From Desulfobacteraceae bacterium (GTDB taxonomy: Bacteria > Desulfobacterota > DSM-4660 > Desulfatiglandales > Desulfatiglandaceae): a DNA stretch of 20,037 nucleotides. The notes below the pieces were generated by a model. The model saw only the letters and a program-made list of their open reading frames with translations. It did not search any database and was not told where the DNA came from. Positions 1-6,897 of this stretch are shown here, piece after piece (position 1 is the first letter of the stretch; each line of letters opens with the position of its first letter). The translations under genes and the position numbers were made by a program. The stretch lies in the NCBI GenBank assembly GCA_030642205.1, contig DAOWOF010000013.1:1-20037 (forward strand), in the 5' to 3' direction.

Positions 1-455
1 TCTTCTCCTTCTTTTTCACGAAGCGGCAACATTTGTTCAGGGCTTATTTTATCTGTAATTTTACTGCACACATAATTAATACATATCACATGACGGGCCT
101 TTAACAAACATCCGGAGGGGCCAAGAAAAAAGCAGTTTTTTGGGTGGTATCTCTTAAAAGGTAACTTTATTCCTATTAAAATATTGATAAGGATTAGTAT
201 CCCGTCATATTTTTTTTCCAATCCGGCACCACAGCACGATCCACCTTCATCCTGTTCGCATTTTTTACAGATTTGATTAATACCTGTCCTCATCATTTCT
301 TTATGTGAAGAATCAATTGCTGCTTTTAATTTATGTAAAAGATCAGTTATGATCGTATCATTCTTAAAGATATTTTTATTTTTTAAAAAACATGCCTGAG
401 ACCAGGCTATTTTTGTTTCAATTGGACTTGCATATGAAATATTATATGTTTCCAT
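1..455 (-). CDS. Cys-rich YkgJ-like metal-binding protein (3' part cut by window edge)
   Basis: The minus strand is open from an ATG at 455-453 to the window edge, giving about 151 residues with no stop. The protein has nine cysteines: C22, a C63-x2-C66 pair, the doublet C74-C75, then C108, C116, C125 and C130. The run 'SCCGAG ... CFFLGPSGC ... VICINYVC' resembles the YkgJ-type putative zinc/iron-chelating domain (PF03692), which has a CC doublet followed by spaced cysteines. The 'CxxC' pair and first cysteines are a little further apart than usual. No signal peptide or membrane segment is seen, so it is probably cytoplasmic. Only weak purines (AAAAGAA) precede the ATG. The family's role is not established and the assignment is by cysteine pattern alone. 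Confidence 0.6.
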   Translation of the reverse strand, partial: METYNISYASPIETKIAWSQACFLKNKNIFKNDTIITDLLHKLKAAIDSSHKEMMRTGINQICKKCEQDEGGSCCGAGLEKKYDGILILINILIGIKLPFKRYHPKNCFFLGPSGCLLKARHVICINYVCSKITDKISPEQMLPLREKEGE

Positions 456-519
456 ATATGATATTCTTTTAAAGAAAGATTTTTTTTAAAGACGAAAGAA
501 TGTTACGTTTTTTTTAAAA

Positions 520-544
520 GATTGTCTATAATTTAAAGACAATC
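520..544. repeat. 8-bp inverted repeat in divergent intergenic region
   Basis: GATTGTCT (520-527) and AGACAATC (537-544) form perfect 8-bp arms around a 9-nt AT-rich spacer. It lies between the minus-strand Cys-rich gene and the plus-strand response regulator gene, so it could be an operator or part of a promoter. No T-run follows, so it is unlikely to be a terminator. The rest of 456-785 holds AT-rich DNA and the repeat element at 651-742. Confidence 0.35.
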
Positions 545-650
545 AGGATATTTTTTGATTGAGCAAATTGAGCAAAAGATAAGAGTTAAAGGGCGATTTT
601 TCCTTGCTTTAAGAGGTATACCCGTGCTATTTTTTTATTATTATAATATT

Positions 651-742
651 TAGTGTCCGAATGAAAACTAGAAAAATTTTTCCAGGTTCAAGGAAGGCAA
701 AAATTTTAAACACAGAAATTGGCAGTTTTCGTTCAGGCGCTA
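651..742. repeat. Short element with terminal inverted repeats, copy A
   Basis: The left end AGTGTCCGAATGAAAACT (652-669) matches the reverse complement of the right end AGTTTTCGTTCAGGCGCT (724-741) at 14 of 18 positions. The internal part shares AAAATTTTTCCAGG with the element at 10945-11090, and both ends are similar in both copies. This makes it one member of a dispersed family with imperfect terminal inverted repeats, like a MITE or a large REP-type repeat. It contains no coding sequence and ends 34 bp before the likely start codon of the response regulator gene. Confidence 0.6.
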
Positions 743-775
743 TTTAGAATGAGTTTGGACGGATGTAGCAGAAAT

Positions 776-780
776 GGAGG
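776..780 (+). promoter_or_regulatory. Ribosome binding site that fixes the response regulator start at 786
   Basis: GGAGG at 776-780 lies 5 nt before the ATG at 786. The upstream in-frame ATG at 774 overlaps this GGAGG and has no purine-rich site of its own, so 786 is the better start. Confidence 0.65.
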
Positions 781-785
781 AAATT

Positions 786-1616
786 ATGATTGAAACAAAG
801 GTCCTAATCATTGACGATGAAAAAGAGAATGTGCAGTACCTAACGACTATACTTAAAGAAAATGGCTTTTGGGATATTCATGCTGCCTTTGATGGTGAAG
901 AGGGGATGGTGAAGATTAAAGAATTGATCCCAGGCTTGATCTTATTGGACCTACGGATGCCTAAGAAGAATGGTATCTATGTTTTTAATGAGCTGAAAAA
1001 GTCGTCGGTATACCAATCTATTCCAGTTATTATTCTTACTGGTGAGGGTGGGTTTTTAAAACATCTTTCCCGACTCAAGGAATTTCATGAGGACGAAAGT
1101 AAGCTTGACAATGAACCCACTCAGAAAATATTAGGCCGTTTTATCTCCTCCAGCCCTGATGCCTTTCTGGAAAAGCCTATTGAACCTGACGATCTGATGA
1201 AAAGTATTCGAAATATCTTGATAACCCTGGAAGAGATAAAGGAAAAGAGATTTTCGGAAATCAATTCAATTCGAGATAAAAAAATAAATATGGGAGTTTT
1301 GTTCACAGGCAATCTTTTTGATAGTCAGGAAAAAAGCCGCAACATTCTAGCTGCCTATGCTGCTAAGCTTGCAGTGCAAGAGGCCAAATTGCCTGATGAT
1401 TTTACCTGGAGGTCAATAGATAATCAAAACATTTCTATGACAAAAGAGGATGTTTTAAGATTTCATTCTCAAATGACCGATTGGATTTATTTAAATTACA
1501 AGGCAAGTTGGGACCACAAGGCTGCAATTGATAAACTGACTGAAATTGAAGCTGTTGAAAACTATCTTATTACACAAGGTTGGCCAGATAACGATATTGA
1601 TATAACATATCAATAA
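786..1616 (+). CDS. Response regulator: receiver domain fused to a DUF4376-like domain
   Basis: 276 residues from the preferred ATG at 786. The N-terminal half is a CheY-like receiver. It has the acidic pair D10-D11, phospho-acceptor D55 in 'LLDLRMPKKNG', switch threonine T85 in 'LTGEGG', and K130 in 'LEKP'. T85 and K130 are 45 residues apart, about twice the usual gap, so roughly 20-25 residues are inserted before beta-5. The C-terminal part (about 160-270) is not a DNA-binding or output domain I know from regulators. It reads like DUF4376, a domain familiar from phage tail-fibre-associated proteins: a basic 'IRDKKI', then 'LFTGNLFDS', 'FTWRSIDN', a long helical stretch, and a closing 'GWP'. 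The receiver call is firm; the DUF4376 call rests on motif order. The adjacent HDOD-histidine kinase is the likely phosphate donor. No signal peptide or membrane segment is seen. Confidence 0.85.
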   Translation: MIETKVLIIDDEKENVQYLTTILKENGFWDIHAAFDGEEGMVKIKELIPGLILLDLRMPKKNGIYVFNELKKSSVYQSIPVIILTGEGGFLKHLSRLKEFHEDESKLDNEPTQKILGRFISSSPDAFLEKPIEPDDLMKSIRNILITLEEIKEKRFSEINSIRDKKINMGVLFTGNLFDSQEKSRNILAAYAAKLAVQEAKLPDDFTWRSIDNQNISMTKEDVLRFHSQMTDWIYLNYKASWDHKAAIDKLTEIEAVENYLITQGWPDNDIDITYQ

Positions 1617-1679
1617 ACAGCCTGTCCGGAGGAATTATTGAAGCAAAAAAAGGACGCAATTTCTTAATAAGGGACTATA

Positions 1680-1736
1680 ATGACAGAAAGTTCCCCTCAA
1701 TTTTTCAGGATTCGTAGATATCATGTCCCCCAATAA
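1680..1736 (+). CDS. Possible 18-codon leader ORF overlapping the kinase start
   Basis: ATG at 1680 follows AAGGGA at about 1669-1674 at workable spacing and reads 18 codons (MTESSPQFFRIRRYHVPQ) to TAA at 1734-1736. It overlaps the kinase start codon (1723) by 14 nt in another frame. The kinase has no good ribosome binding site of its own, so translation of this leader could couple to it. The peptide is not recognised and the ORF could be chance. Confidence 0.2.
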   Translation: MTESSPQFFRIRRYHVPQ

Positions 1737-3414
1737 TAACGAAAGATTATTAAAAGAGATATTAGCGAATGATCAACTCCCTGTTCTTTCTCATTTGGCC
1801 ATTAATTTGGTTCAACTTGCCTCTGATGAAAATTGTTCAGCTCAGGATTTATCAGAAGTAATTGAAAAAGATCCTGGTCTGACAACCCGACTGCTTAAGC
1901 TGGCAGGCAGTGGTTTTTTTATGAAACCAAAACCCATCTCATCCATACGTCAGGCTGTAGTTTTTCTTGGCTTTAATAAAATTCGTCTTATGGCCCTTTG
2001 CCTCTCCTTGCGGGATACATTTCCCCTTGGCATAAAAGATGGGTATGATTATGGCCTTTTTTGGAAATCATCCCTCTATCGTGGATTGCTGGCCCAGATC
2101 TTCGCAGAGGCTCTAAACTTAAAAAATCTGGATACTGGGGAAGCATTTGTAGGGGGGCTGATATCTGAAATCGGAGAGCTAATGCTTTACCCCACATTGA
2201 CGCCAGAATTGAAAAACGCTTTTGCTAAAGTCAGTGGTTTTCTGGAAGAGAAAACCGACTGGGAAGAAAAATTTATTGGTATTAACCACAGACAAGTGGG
2301 ATCTTATGTCCTTGGAAAGTGGAATTTTTCGGAATCCCTGGTGTCAAGTCAGGTCTTTTTTGGAAAACAGGCCATGGACAAAGATTCCTCAATATTGGAC
2401 AAAGTTATTGAATTAGCCAGGAGAGCTACTGAAATAGTTTTCTTAAAGACCAGAAATCTTTTTGAGATATTTGATCTGGCTGATGAATTACTTGGCCTTG
2501 AGGCTGAGGTCGTTAATGCTGTTTTAGTTGATATTTTTAGCAGGGTAGAATTGTTGGCTGAACAACTTCAAATCAAGATTGACCCCCAGCAAGATCTGAT
2601 GGAAGTAATGGAAAGGGCGAATCAGGCCCTTATGGAGATGAATAATTCTTTAGATTCTACTCTTCAGGTTCTTCTGAAGGACATTAATGAGCATATTCAT
2701 TCTCTTACTCCGGTAATGAAAAAAATGACTCATAGCCGGAGAGACCTCTTGCAAAATACATTGGATGCTGTTGCCCATGAGATTCGCAATCCCCTTACAT
2801 CCATTGGTGGTTTTGCAAAACGGCTGGTTCATGAGATAAAAGAGGATAATAGTGGAAAACATTATGCGGAGATTATTGTTAAGGAGTCGGTTCGGTTAGA
2901 GCTGATCTTGAAAGAGATTATGGAATATTCCAGGACTTATGAACCGGAATTCAAGGAAAATGACCTGATTGATACCATAGAAAAGGTTCTATGCGACCTG
3001 GAAAATAAATTTCGTGAAAAGAATATTCAGGTTATTCGTGAATTTGGCCTGGAATCTTTACCAGTTCATATGGATAATGAGGGAATTATAAAGGCCATGC
3101 GTTATCTACTCCTGAACTCCATTGAAATGATTGATAAGCCTCATGGTATTGTTACCATATCAGTTCAACCTCTCTGGCAAATCAAGCAGTTTGCCATTGC
3201 CATTTCGGATAATGGCCGCTCAATGTTGGATATTCAGCGCGATGGTCTATTAGACACTCAATTTTCCTCCAAAACATTTGGGGAGGGCTTGGGACTTCCT
3301 TTGGCTAAAAAAATAATTGAGGCTCATTCGGGACATCTTGAACTGGAAAGGACAGAAGGTTATGGAAATGTAGTCAAACTGGTTTTTCCCGTCTCAAAAG
3401 TAATGGCCTCGTAA
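1723..3414 (+). CDS. HDOD-domain sensor histidine kinase
   Basis: 563 residues, soluble, with no transmembrane segment. Residues about 15-215 form an HDOD domain ('LPVLSHLAINLVQLASDENCSAQDLSEVIEKDP' region, then 'SSIRQAVVFLGFNKIRLMAL'), a relative of HD domains in signalling proteins. A helical linker (about 285-340) leads to a HisKA domain with H-box 'AHEIRNPLT'; H352 is the predicted autophosphorylated histidine. The ATPase domain has an N-box ('LLLNSIEMI'), a G1 box with D496-N497-G498, and a G2 box 'GEGLGLPLAKK'. All boxes needed for activity are present. HDOD-kinase fusions are a known delta-proteobacterial architecture; the signal is unknown. The gene follows the response regulator by 106 bp in the same direction, so they probably act as a pair. 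The start has only a weak upstream AGGA. The last residues 'VMAS' and the stop coincide with a repeat-like motif (3403-3420). Confidence 0.88.
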   Translation: MSPNNNERLLKEILANDQLPVLSHLAINLVQLASDENCSAQDLSEVIEKDPGLTTRLLKLAGSGFFMKPKPISSIRQAVVFLGFNKIRLMALCLSLRDTFPLGIKDGYDYGLFWKSSLYRGLLAQIFAEALNLKNLDTGEAFVGGLISEIGELMLYPTLTPELKNAFAKVSGFLEEKTDWEEKFIGINHRQVGSYVLGKWNFSESLVSSQVFFGKQAMDKDSSILDKVIELARRATEIVFLKTRNLFEIFDLADELLGLEAEVVNAVLVDIFSRVELLAEQLQIKIDPQQDLMEVMERANQALMEMNNSLDSTLQVLLKDINEHIHSLTPVMKKMTHSRRDLLQNTLDAVAHEIRNPLTSIGGFAKRLVHEIKEDNSGKHYAEIIVKESVRLELILKEIMEYSRTYEPEFKENDLIDTIEKVLCDLENKFREKNIQVIREFGLESLPVHMDNEGIIKAMRYLLLNSIEMIDKPHGIVTISVQPLWQIKQFAIAISDNGRSMLDIQRDGLLDTQFSSKTFGEGLGLPLAKKIIEAHSGHLELERTEGYGNVVKLVFPVSKVMAS

Positions 3415-3420
3415 AAAGTC
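3403..3420. repeat. Stop-supplying repeat-like motif ATGGCCTCGTAAAAAGTC
   Basis: ATGGCCTCGTAAAAAGTC spans the end and stop codon of the kinase gene (TAA at 3412-3414). From memory, variants of 'GGCxTCGTAAAAAGTC' recur between genes in delta-proteobacterial genomes. Here the motif supplies the C-terminal M-A-S-stop. Only one copy is in this window, so the repeat status rests on recollection, not on this sequence. Confidence 0.35.
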
Positions 3421-3496
3421 GATTTGCAGTTTCGGAGTCCGCGCTTACCTGGAAAGCAATGCATCCGAATTATAATGCCATAAAGCATAGCAAATT

Positions 3497-3859
3497 TTAT
3501 CCATTGTTTATGGATACTAGCCAGGTTTCTAAATCCTGAATTAATTTTGATAAGCCTGGATAATCATTTCGTTTGGCATATTCACTCAATTTAGTACCAA
3601 CCTCTGTGATTTCCTTAAAGCCATATGCCTCGCCGGAACCTTTTAATTTATGAGCTATTTCCCTGATTTCCATGAGATCTTTTTCGTGAAGATATATCTT
3701 GAGCTTATCAAGCTTTTTGTTGATGTCCAGAATGTATTTTTTTTGCAGCTGGGCAGCTTTTTCTGATCCGAGCATCTTAACAAGATAGGCATTCTGAAAG
3801 GATTTTGTTCCTGATTCAGTTTGCAGGTCCTGATGTTTATTCCTGGATTTTTCTCCCAT
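3497..3859 (-). CDS. Stand-alone Hpt (histidine phosphotransfer) protein
   Basis: 120 residues, mostly alpha-helical. The motif 'AHKLKGSGEAYGF' is the Hpt signature, with H70 as the predicted phosphorylated histidine and the small residues after it (G74, S75, G76) as usual in the four-helix bundle. A charged N-terminal tail of about 20 residues precedes the domain. GGAG lies about 8 nt before the ATG, supporting this start. Such proteins shuttle phosphate between receiver domains in a phosphorelay. The gene converges on the HDOD-kinase gene, with 82 bp between the stops, so it may serve the same relay, although convergent orientation means it is transcribed separately. No DNA-binding or catalytic kinase part is present. 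Confidence 0.85.
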   Translation of the reverse strand: MGEKSRNKHQDLQTESGTKSFQNAYLVKMLGSEKAAQLQKKYILDINKKLDKLKIYLHEKDLMEIREIAHKLKGSGEAYGFKEITEVGTKLSEYAKRNDYPGLSKLIQDLETWLVSINNG

Positions 3860-3885
3860 CCTGACTCTCCGGAATTATTGGCTGT

Positions 3886-4809
3886 TTATTCTTTTAAGTC
3901 CCCTATGATTGTCTTTATTTCAAAAATTCCTTCGGTCTTACAGTAAGTTGACAGCCCTTCTATGATATCTGAAATGGCTCCGGGATTGACGAAGATAGCT
4001 GTACCTACCTGTATGGCCGAAGCTCCGGCCAGTAGAAATTCCAGGGCATCCTGATAATCCATGATTCCTCCGCCGCCTATGACCGGAATATTGACAGCTC
4101 GTACAACCTGGTAAACCAGATAAAGGGCTACTGGTTTTATTGCCGGCCCGGACAGCCCTCCTGAAACATTGGCTAGTTTGGGAGCCCTTGTCTTGATATC
4201 AATGGCCATACCGGTTAAAGTATTAATGAGTGATATAGCATGTGCTCCCGCATTTTCAACTGCTTTGGCTATCACCCTGATATCAGTTACATTGGGGGAT
4301 AGTTTAACTATAACCGGCTTGTCACTGTTTTTTAATACCTCCTCAGTCACCCTGGCTGAAGCATCAGGGTCAGTGCCAAAGGCCATTCCTCCTTTCTCTA
4401 CATTTGGGCAGGATATATTAACTTCCAGCGCTGCTATTTCTTTGATGCCTTTTAAGGATGATGCCAAGGCTCCATATTCATTGATTGAGTGGCCATAGAT
4501 GTTGACAATCACATTGGTGTTCAAATCTCTAAGCCAGGGAAGTTTTTCTTGTAAAAAAGCATCCAGGCCTATATTAGCCAATCCTATAGAATTCAACATT
4601 CCACAAGGAGTTTCAATTATTCTGGGTGGCGGATTACCCGCACGTGGTTTTAAAGAAAGGCCTTTTACCACAATACCACCTAAGATATTGGGGTCAATAA
4701 TATCCAGGAATTCCTGTCCATAACCAAAGGTTCCTGACGCAGTCAGAACCGGATTTTTTAATTTTAAAGGACCCAGAGCCACACTGAGATCAGGTTTTTT
4801 TAAGGTCAT
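3886..4809 (-). CDS. pyrD: Dihydroorotate dehydrogenase, catalytic subunit (class 1B)
   Basis: Oxidises dihydroorotate to orotate, the fourth step of pyrimidine synthesis, using FMN in the cytoplasm. From the ATG at 4809 it has 307 residues, the normal size. Visible motifs: 'LTASGTFGYG' near the N-terminus, 'CGMLNSIGLAN' at about 69-79, and the active-site loop 'VNISCPN' with catalytic-base C134, as expected for class 1. 'GGGGI' and 'AIQVGTAIF' near the C-terminus bind the FMN phosphate. An ORF upstream to 4896 adds 29 unrelated residues and was not chosen. The ATG at 4809 overlaps the end of pyrK by 20 nt, so the two are translationally coupled and form the PyrK-PyrD complex that passes electrons to NAD+. 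Confidence 0.95.
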   Translation of the reverse strand: MTLKKPDLSVALGPLKLKNPVLTASGTFGYGQEFLDIIDPNILGGIVVKGLSLKPRAGNPPPRIIETPCGMLNSIGLANIGLDAFLQEKLPWLRDLNTNVIVNIYGHSINEYGALASSLKGIKEIAALEVNISCPNVEKGGMAFGTDPDASARVTEEVLKNSDKPVIVKLSPNVTDIRVIAKAVENAGAHAISLINTLTGMAIDIKTRAPKLANVSGGLSGPAIKPVALYLVYQVVRAVNIPVIGGGGIMDYQDALEFLLAGASAIQVGTAIFVNPGAISDIIEGLSTYCKTEGIFEIKTIIGDLKE

Positions 4810-5593
4810 ATTTGTTCCAATCCAGGGCCTCTGATTTAAAGACAGGGCCATCCTTGCATACATGTAAATATGATGATGTGTCATATGAAGAAGCACTTTC
4901 TATAGCACATCCCTGGCATGCCCCTACTCCACAGGCCATATTGGACTCAAGAGACACTTGACATTCAATCCTGAATTTTTTTGTGATTTTGACTACCTGT
5001 TTTAGCATGAGCAATGGACCACAACTGAATACTGTTAGCTCAGATCTTCCTGGTTTAAACAATAAGTCTTCAAGGATATTGGTAACTGCCCCACCCTGTC
5101 CCAGAGAATGATCATCTGTAGCCAGATTAAGCTCTACATCTTTTAATCCAAGTCCACGGACATCAATAACATCCTTTGCCGAACGAAAGCCAGCCAGAAA
5201 ATTCAGTCTGTCCGGATCAATCTTTTGGGCTAAAAATACAAGCGGCGCAATCCCCAGACCACCTGCCACCAATACAGCTTTTTGATCAGGCCGAGGAATT
5301 GTAAATCCTTTTCCCAGCGGACCAAGAGTCTGGATAGACTCTCCTTTTTGCAAACTGGATAGTATCCTTGTCCCTTGTCCGATGACCCTATAGATGATAA
5401 AAAGACGATCTTCAAGTATCCCTGAAATTGAGAAAGGCCGACGCAAAAAGGGATCGTTTTCTGAGGTCAATCTGATCATTACAAATTGCCCTGGCTTGGC
5501 TGTGGACACAATTTTATGGGCATTAAGACCCAGTAGATAAGTGGCCTCAGCTATTTTTTTATTAATTATAATTTCTGTTTTTTGATCAATCAT
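4790..5593 (-). CDS. pyrK: Dihydroorotate dehydrogenase electron-transfer subunit
   Basis: 267 residues, ferredoxin-reductase fold. It carries FAD and one [2Fe-2S] cluster and moves electrons from PyrD's FMN to NAD+. 'RRPFSI' (51-56) is the flavin-binding motif, and 'GPLGKGF' and 'LVAGGLGIAPL' belong to the FAD and NAD domains. Cysteines C221, C226, C229 and C246 (C-x4-C-x2-C-x16-C) match the PyrK cluster pattern. Its 3' end overlaps pyrD by 20 nt. The ATG at 5593 lacks a strong ribosome binding site; a minimal 8-codon frame (MKPIDYD) overlaps it but looks incidental. The pyrKD pair makes the class-1B, NAD-dependent enzyme, which suits an organism that does not rely on quinone-linked PyrD. 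Confidence 0.93.
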   Translation of the reverse strand: MIDQKTEIIINKKIAEATYLLGLNAHKIVSTAKPGQFVMIRLTSENDPFLRRPFSISGILEDRLFIIYRVIGQGTRILSSLQKGESIQTLGPLGKGFTIPRPDQKAVLVAGGLGIAPLVFLAQKIDPDRLNFLAGFRSAKDVIDVRGLGLKDVELNLATDDHSLGQGGAVTNILEDLLFKPGRSELTVFSCGPLLMLKQVVKITKKFRIECQVSLESNMACGVGACQGCAIESASSYDTSSYLHVCKDGPVFKSEALDWNKYDLKKT

Positions 5594-5629
5594 AATCTAT
5601 AGGTTTCATGAAGAGTTTGTGGTTTTTCC

Positions 5630-5657
5630 TTGACATAATGACTGATATTCATAAAAT
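5630..5657 (+). promoter_or_regulatory. Candidate sigma70 promoter for the activase-DUF4125 unit
   Basis: TTGACA (5630-5635) and TAAAAT (5652-5657) are separated by 16 bp, a close fit to the housekeeping consensus. A transcript starting near 5664 would have a leader of about 235 nt before the activase gene, containing a 14-bp palindrome. It lies in the 305-bp divergent gap between pyrK and the activase; nothing comparable was found pointing toward pyrK. Confidence 0.45.
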
Positions 5658-5754
5658 AATAGACAAGGTATTTTCTTAAAGTTATTTTTTTGTTTATAGT
5701 AAGCTCATAAGTATCACATGATATAGACCAATTAGGGCTTGCTATACACATGAA

Positions 5755-5768
5755 TTAAGATATCTTAA
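5755..5768. repeat. 14-bp perfect palindrome, possible operator
   Basis: TTAAGATATCTTAA is a perfect 14-bp palindrome in the leader between the predicted promoter and the activase gene, 130 bp before its start. It could bind a dimeric repressor. The AT-rich surroundings raise the chance of a coincidental palindrome. Confidence 0.35.
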
Positions 5769-5898
5769 CATTAAAAATTAAGTAGTAGAAGTCATTTTAT
5801 ACTAGCCTTTTATTGATTTTTTTATACATAGAGGCTTTTATCTATAAAAAATCGTTTCAAAGAGGTCTTTAAAAATTAGAAATGGAGGTGTTCTTTTT

Positions 5899-6825
5899 AT
5901 GGCAGTTAATGGAATGTATAAATTAATGGAGCAATTTGCTGTCCATGATGGTCCTGGCATGCGTTTGATCGTTTTTTTAAAGGGCTGCAATTTAAGATGT
6001 AAATGGTGCCAAAATCCTGAATGTATCGAGTACAAACCCCAACTTTGGTATAATAAGCTTAGATGCAAAGATGAAGGACAATGCGTTGAGGTCTGTTCTG
6101 AAGGGGCCATCAGCATGGACAAGGACAATAAATTTGACCTGGAAAAATGTAATGATTGCTTTAAATGCGCGGATGTTTGCAGACCAGGGGCATTTGAAGT
6201 TATAGGCAGAGAGATATCTTCTGATGACCTTGTTAAACAGATCCTGAAGTACAAATTCTTCTTTTCCAGATCAAAAGACGGAGGCGTAACCATAAGCGGG
6301 GGAGAACCTACTTTTCAGTCTGAATTTACCGCTGATGTGCTTAGTCAGTTAAAAAAAGAGGGCATTAATCTTGCTGTTGAATGCAATCTGTTTAGTAAAT
6401 ATGAAAAAATCTGGAATGTAGTGCAATATTGTGATTATCTTATCTGTGACATAAAGCATATGGATAGTGATAAACACAAAGCTGAGACTGGGGCTCCTAA
6501 TGAGCGGATCCATGAAAATATTAAAAAACTTAATAAAGATTTCAATGGAAAGGCTATCGCTGTGCATATACCCTTGATTCCTGGCTGGAATGATGACGAA
6601 GAAAATATAGCAAAAACTCTGGAATTTGTTAAACCTCTGGAAAAAATCGCCCGGATCGATCTTTTACCCTTTAATCTATTACCTGTATCAAAATATACGG
6701 CCATGGGAATGAAATGGGAATATGCGGGAATCCAAGGGCAATCTCAAGAGCACTTGCAAAAACTTATAAACATAGTTGACAAATATGGAGGACGTTTTGC
6801 CCATACAGTAGGTGGTCTTTGGTAA
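5899..6825 (+). CDS. Glycyl-radical enzyme activating enzyme (radical SAM)
   Basis: 308 residues. The protein has the radical-SAM cysteines C30-x3-C34-x2-C37 ('GCNLRCKWC') followed by 'QNPEC', and the 'SGGEPTF' SAM-binding motif at 133-139. Between them sits a ferredoxin-like insert with C56, C62, C66 and C84, C87, C90, C94, so extra [4Fe-4S] clusters are expected. This is the layout of activases for benzylsuccinate synthase, 4-hydroxyphenylacetate decarboxylase and related glycyl-radical enzymes, which cut SAM to a 5'-deoxyadenosyl radical and abstract a glycine hydrogen from the partner. GGAGG lies 10 nt before the ATG, supporting the start. No glycyl-radical enzyme gene occurs in the window; instead a DUF4125 protein follows 72 bp later in the same direction. 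The real substrate is unknown, so no gene symbol is given. Confidence 0.88.
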   Translation: MAVNGMYKLMEQFAVHDGPGMRLIVFLKGCNLRCKWCQNPECIEYKPQLWYNKLRCKDEGQCVEVCSEGAISMDKDNKFDLEKCNDCFKCADVCRPGAFEVIGREISSDDLVKQILKYKFFFSRSKDGGVTISGGEPTFQSEFTADVLSQLKKEGINLAVECNLFSKYEKIWNVVQYCDYLICDIKHMDSDKHKAETGAPNERIHENIKKLNKDFNGKAIAVHIPLIPGWNDDEENIAKTLEFVKPLEKIARIDLLPFNLLPVSKYTAMGMKWEYAGIQGQSQEHLQKLINIVDKYGGRFAHTVGGLW

Positions 6826-6897
6826 TTTTTCTTACTTCCCTGATGTTTTGGCAGATAACTGTGCGGGGAATAAAATATTTCAACGGAGGAATAATAT

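Noticed and set aside
774..785. Start of the response regulator at ATG 774
   Set aside because: The GGAGG at 776-780 overlaps it, so it better serves the ATG at 786.
4810..4896. 29-residue N-terminal extension of pyrD
   Set aside because: It lies entirely inside pyrK in another frame and is not found in the family. The ATG at 4809 gives the usual length.
5587..5610. 8-codon frame MKPIDYD overlapping the pyrK start
   Set aside because: Too short, no ribosome binding site; no sign that it is translated.
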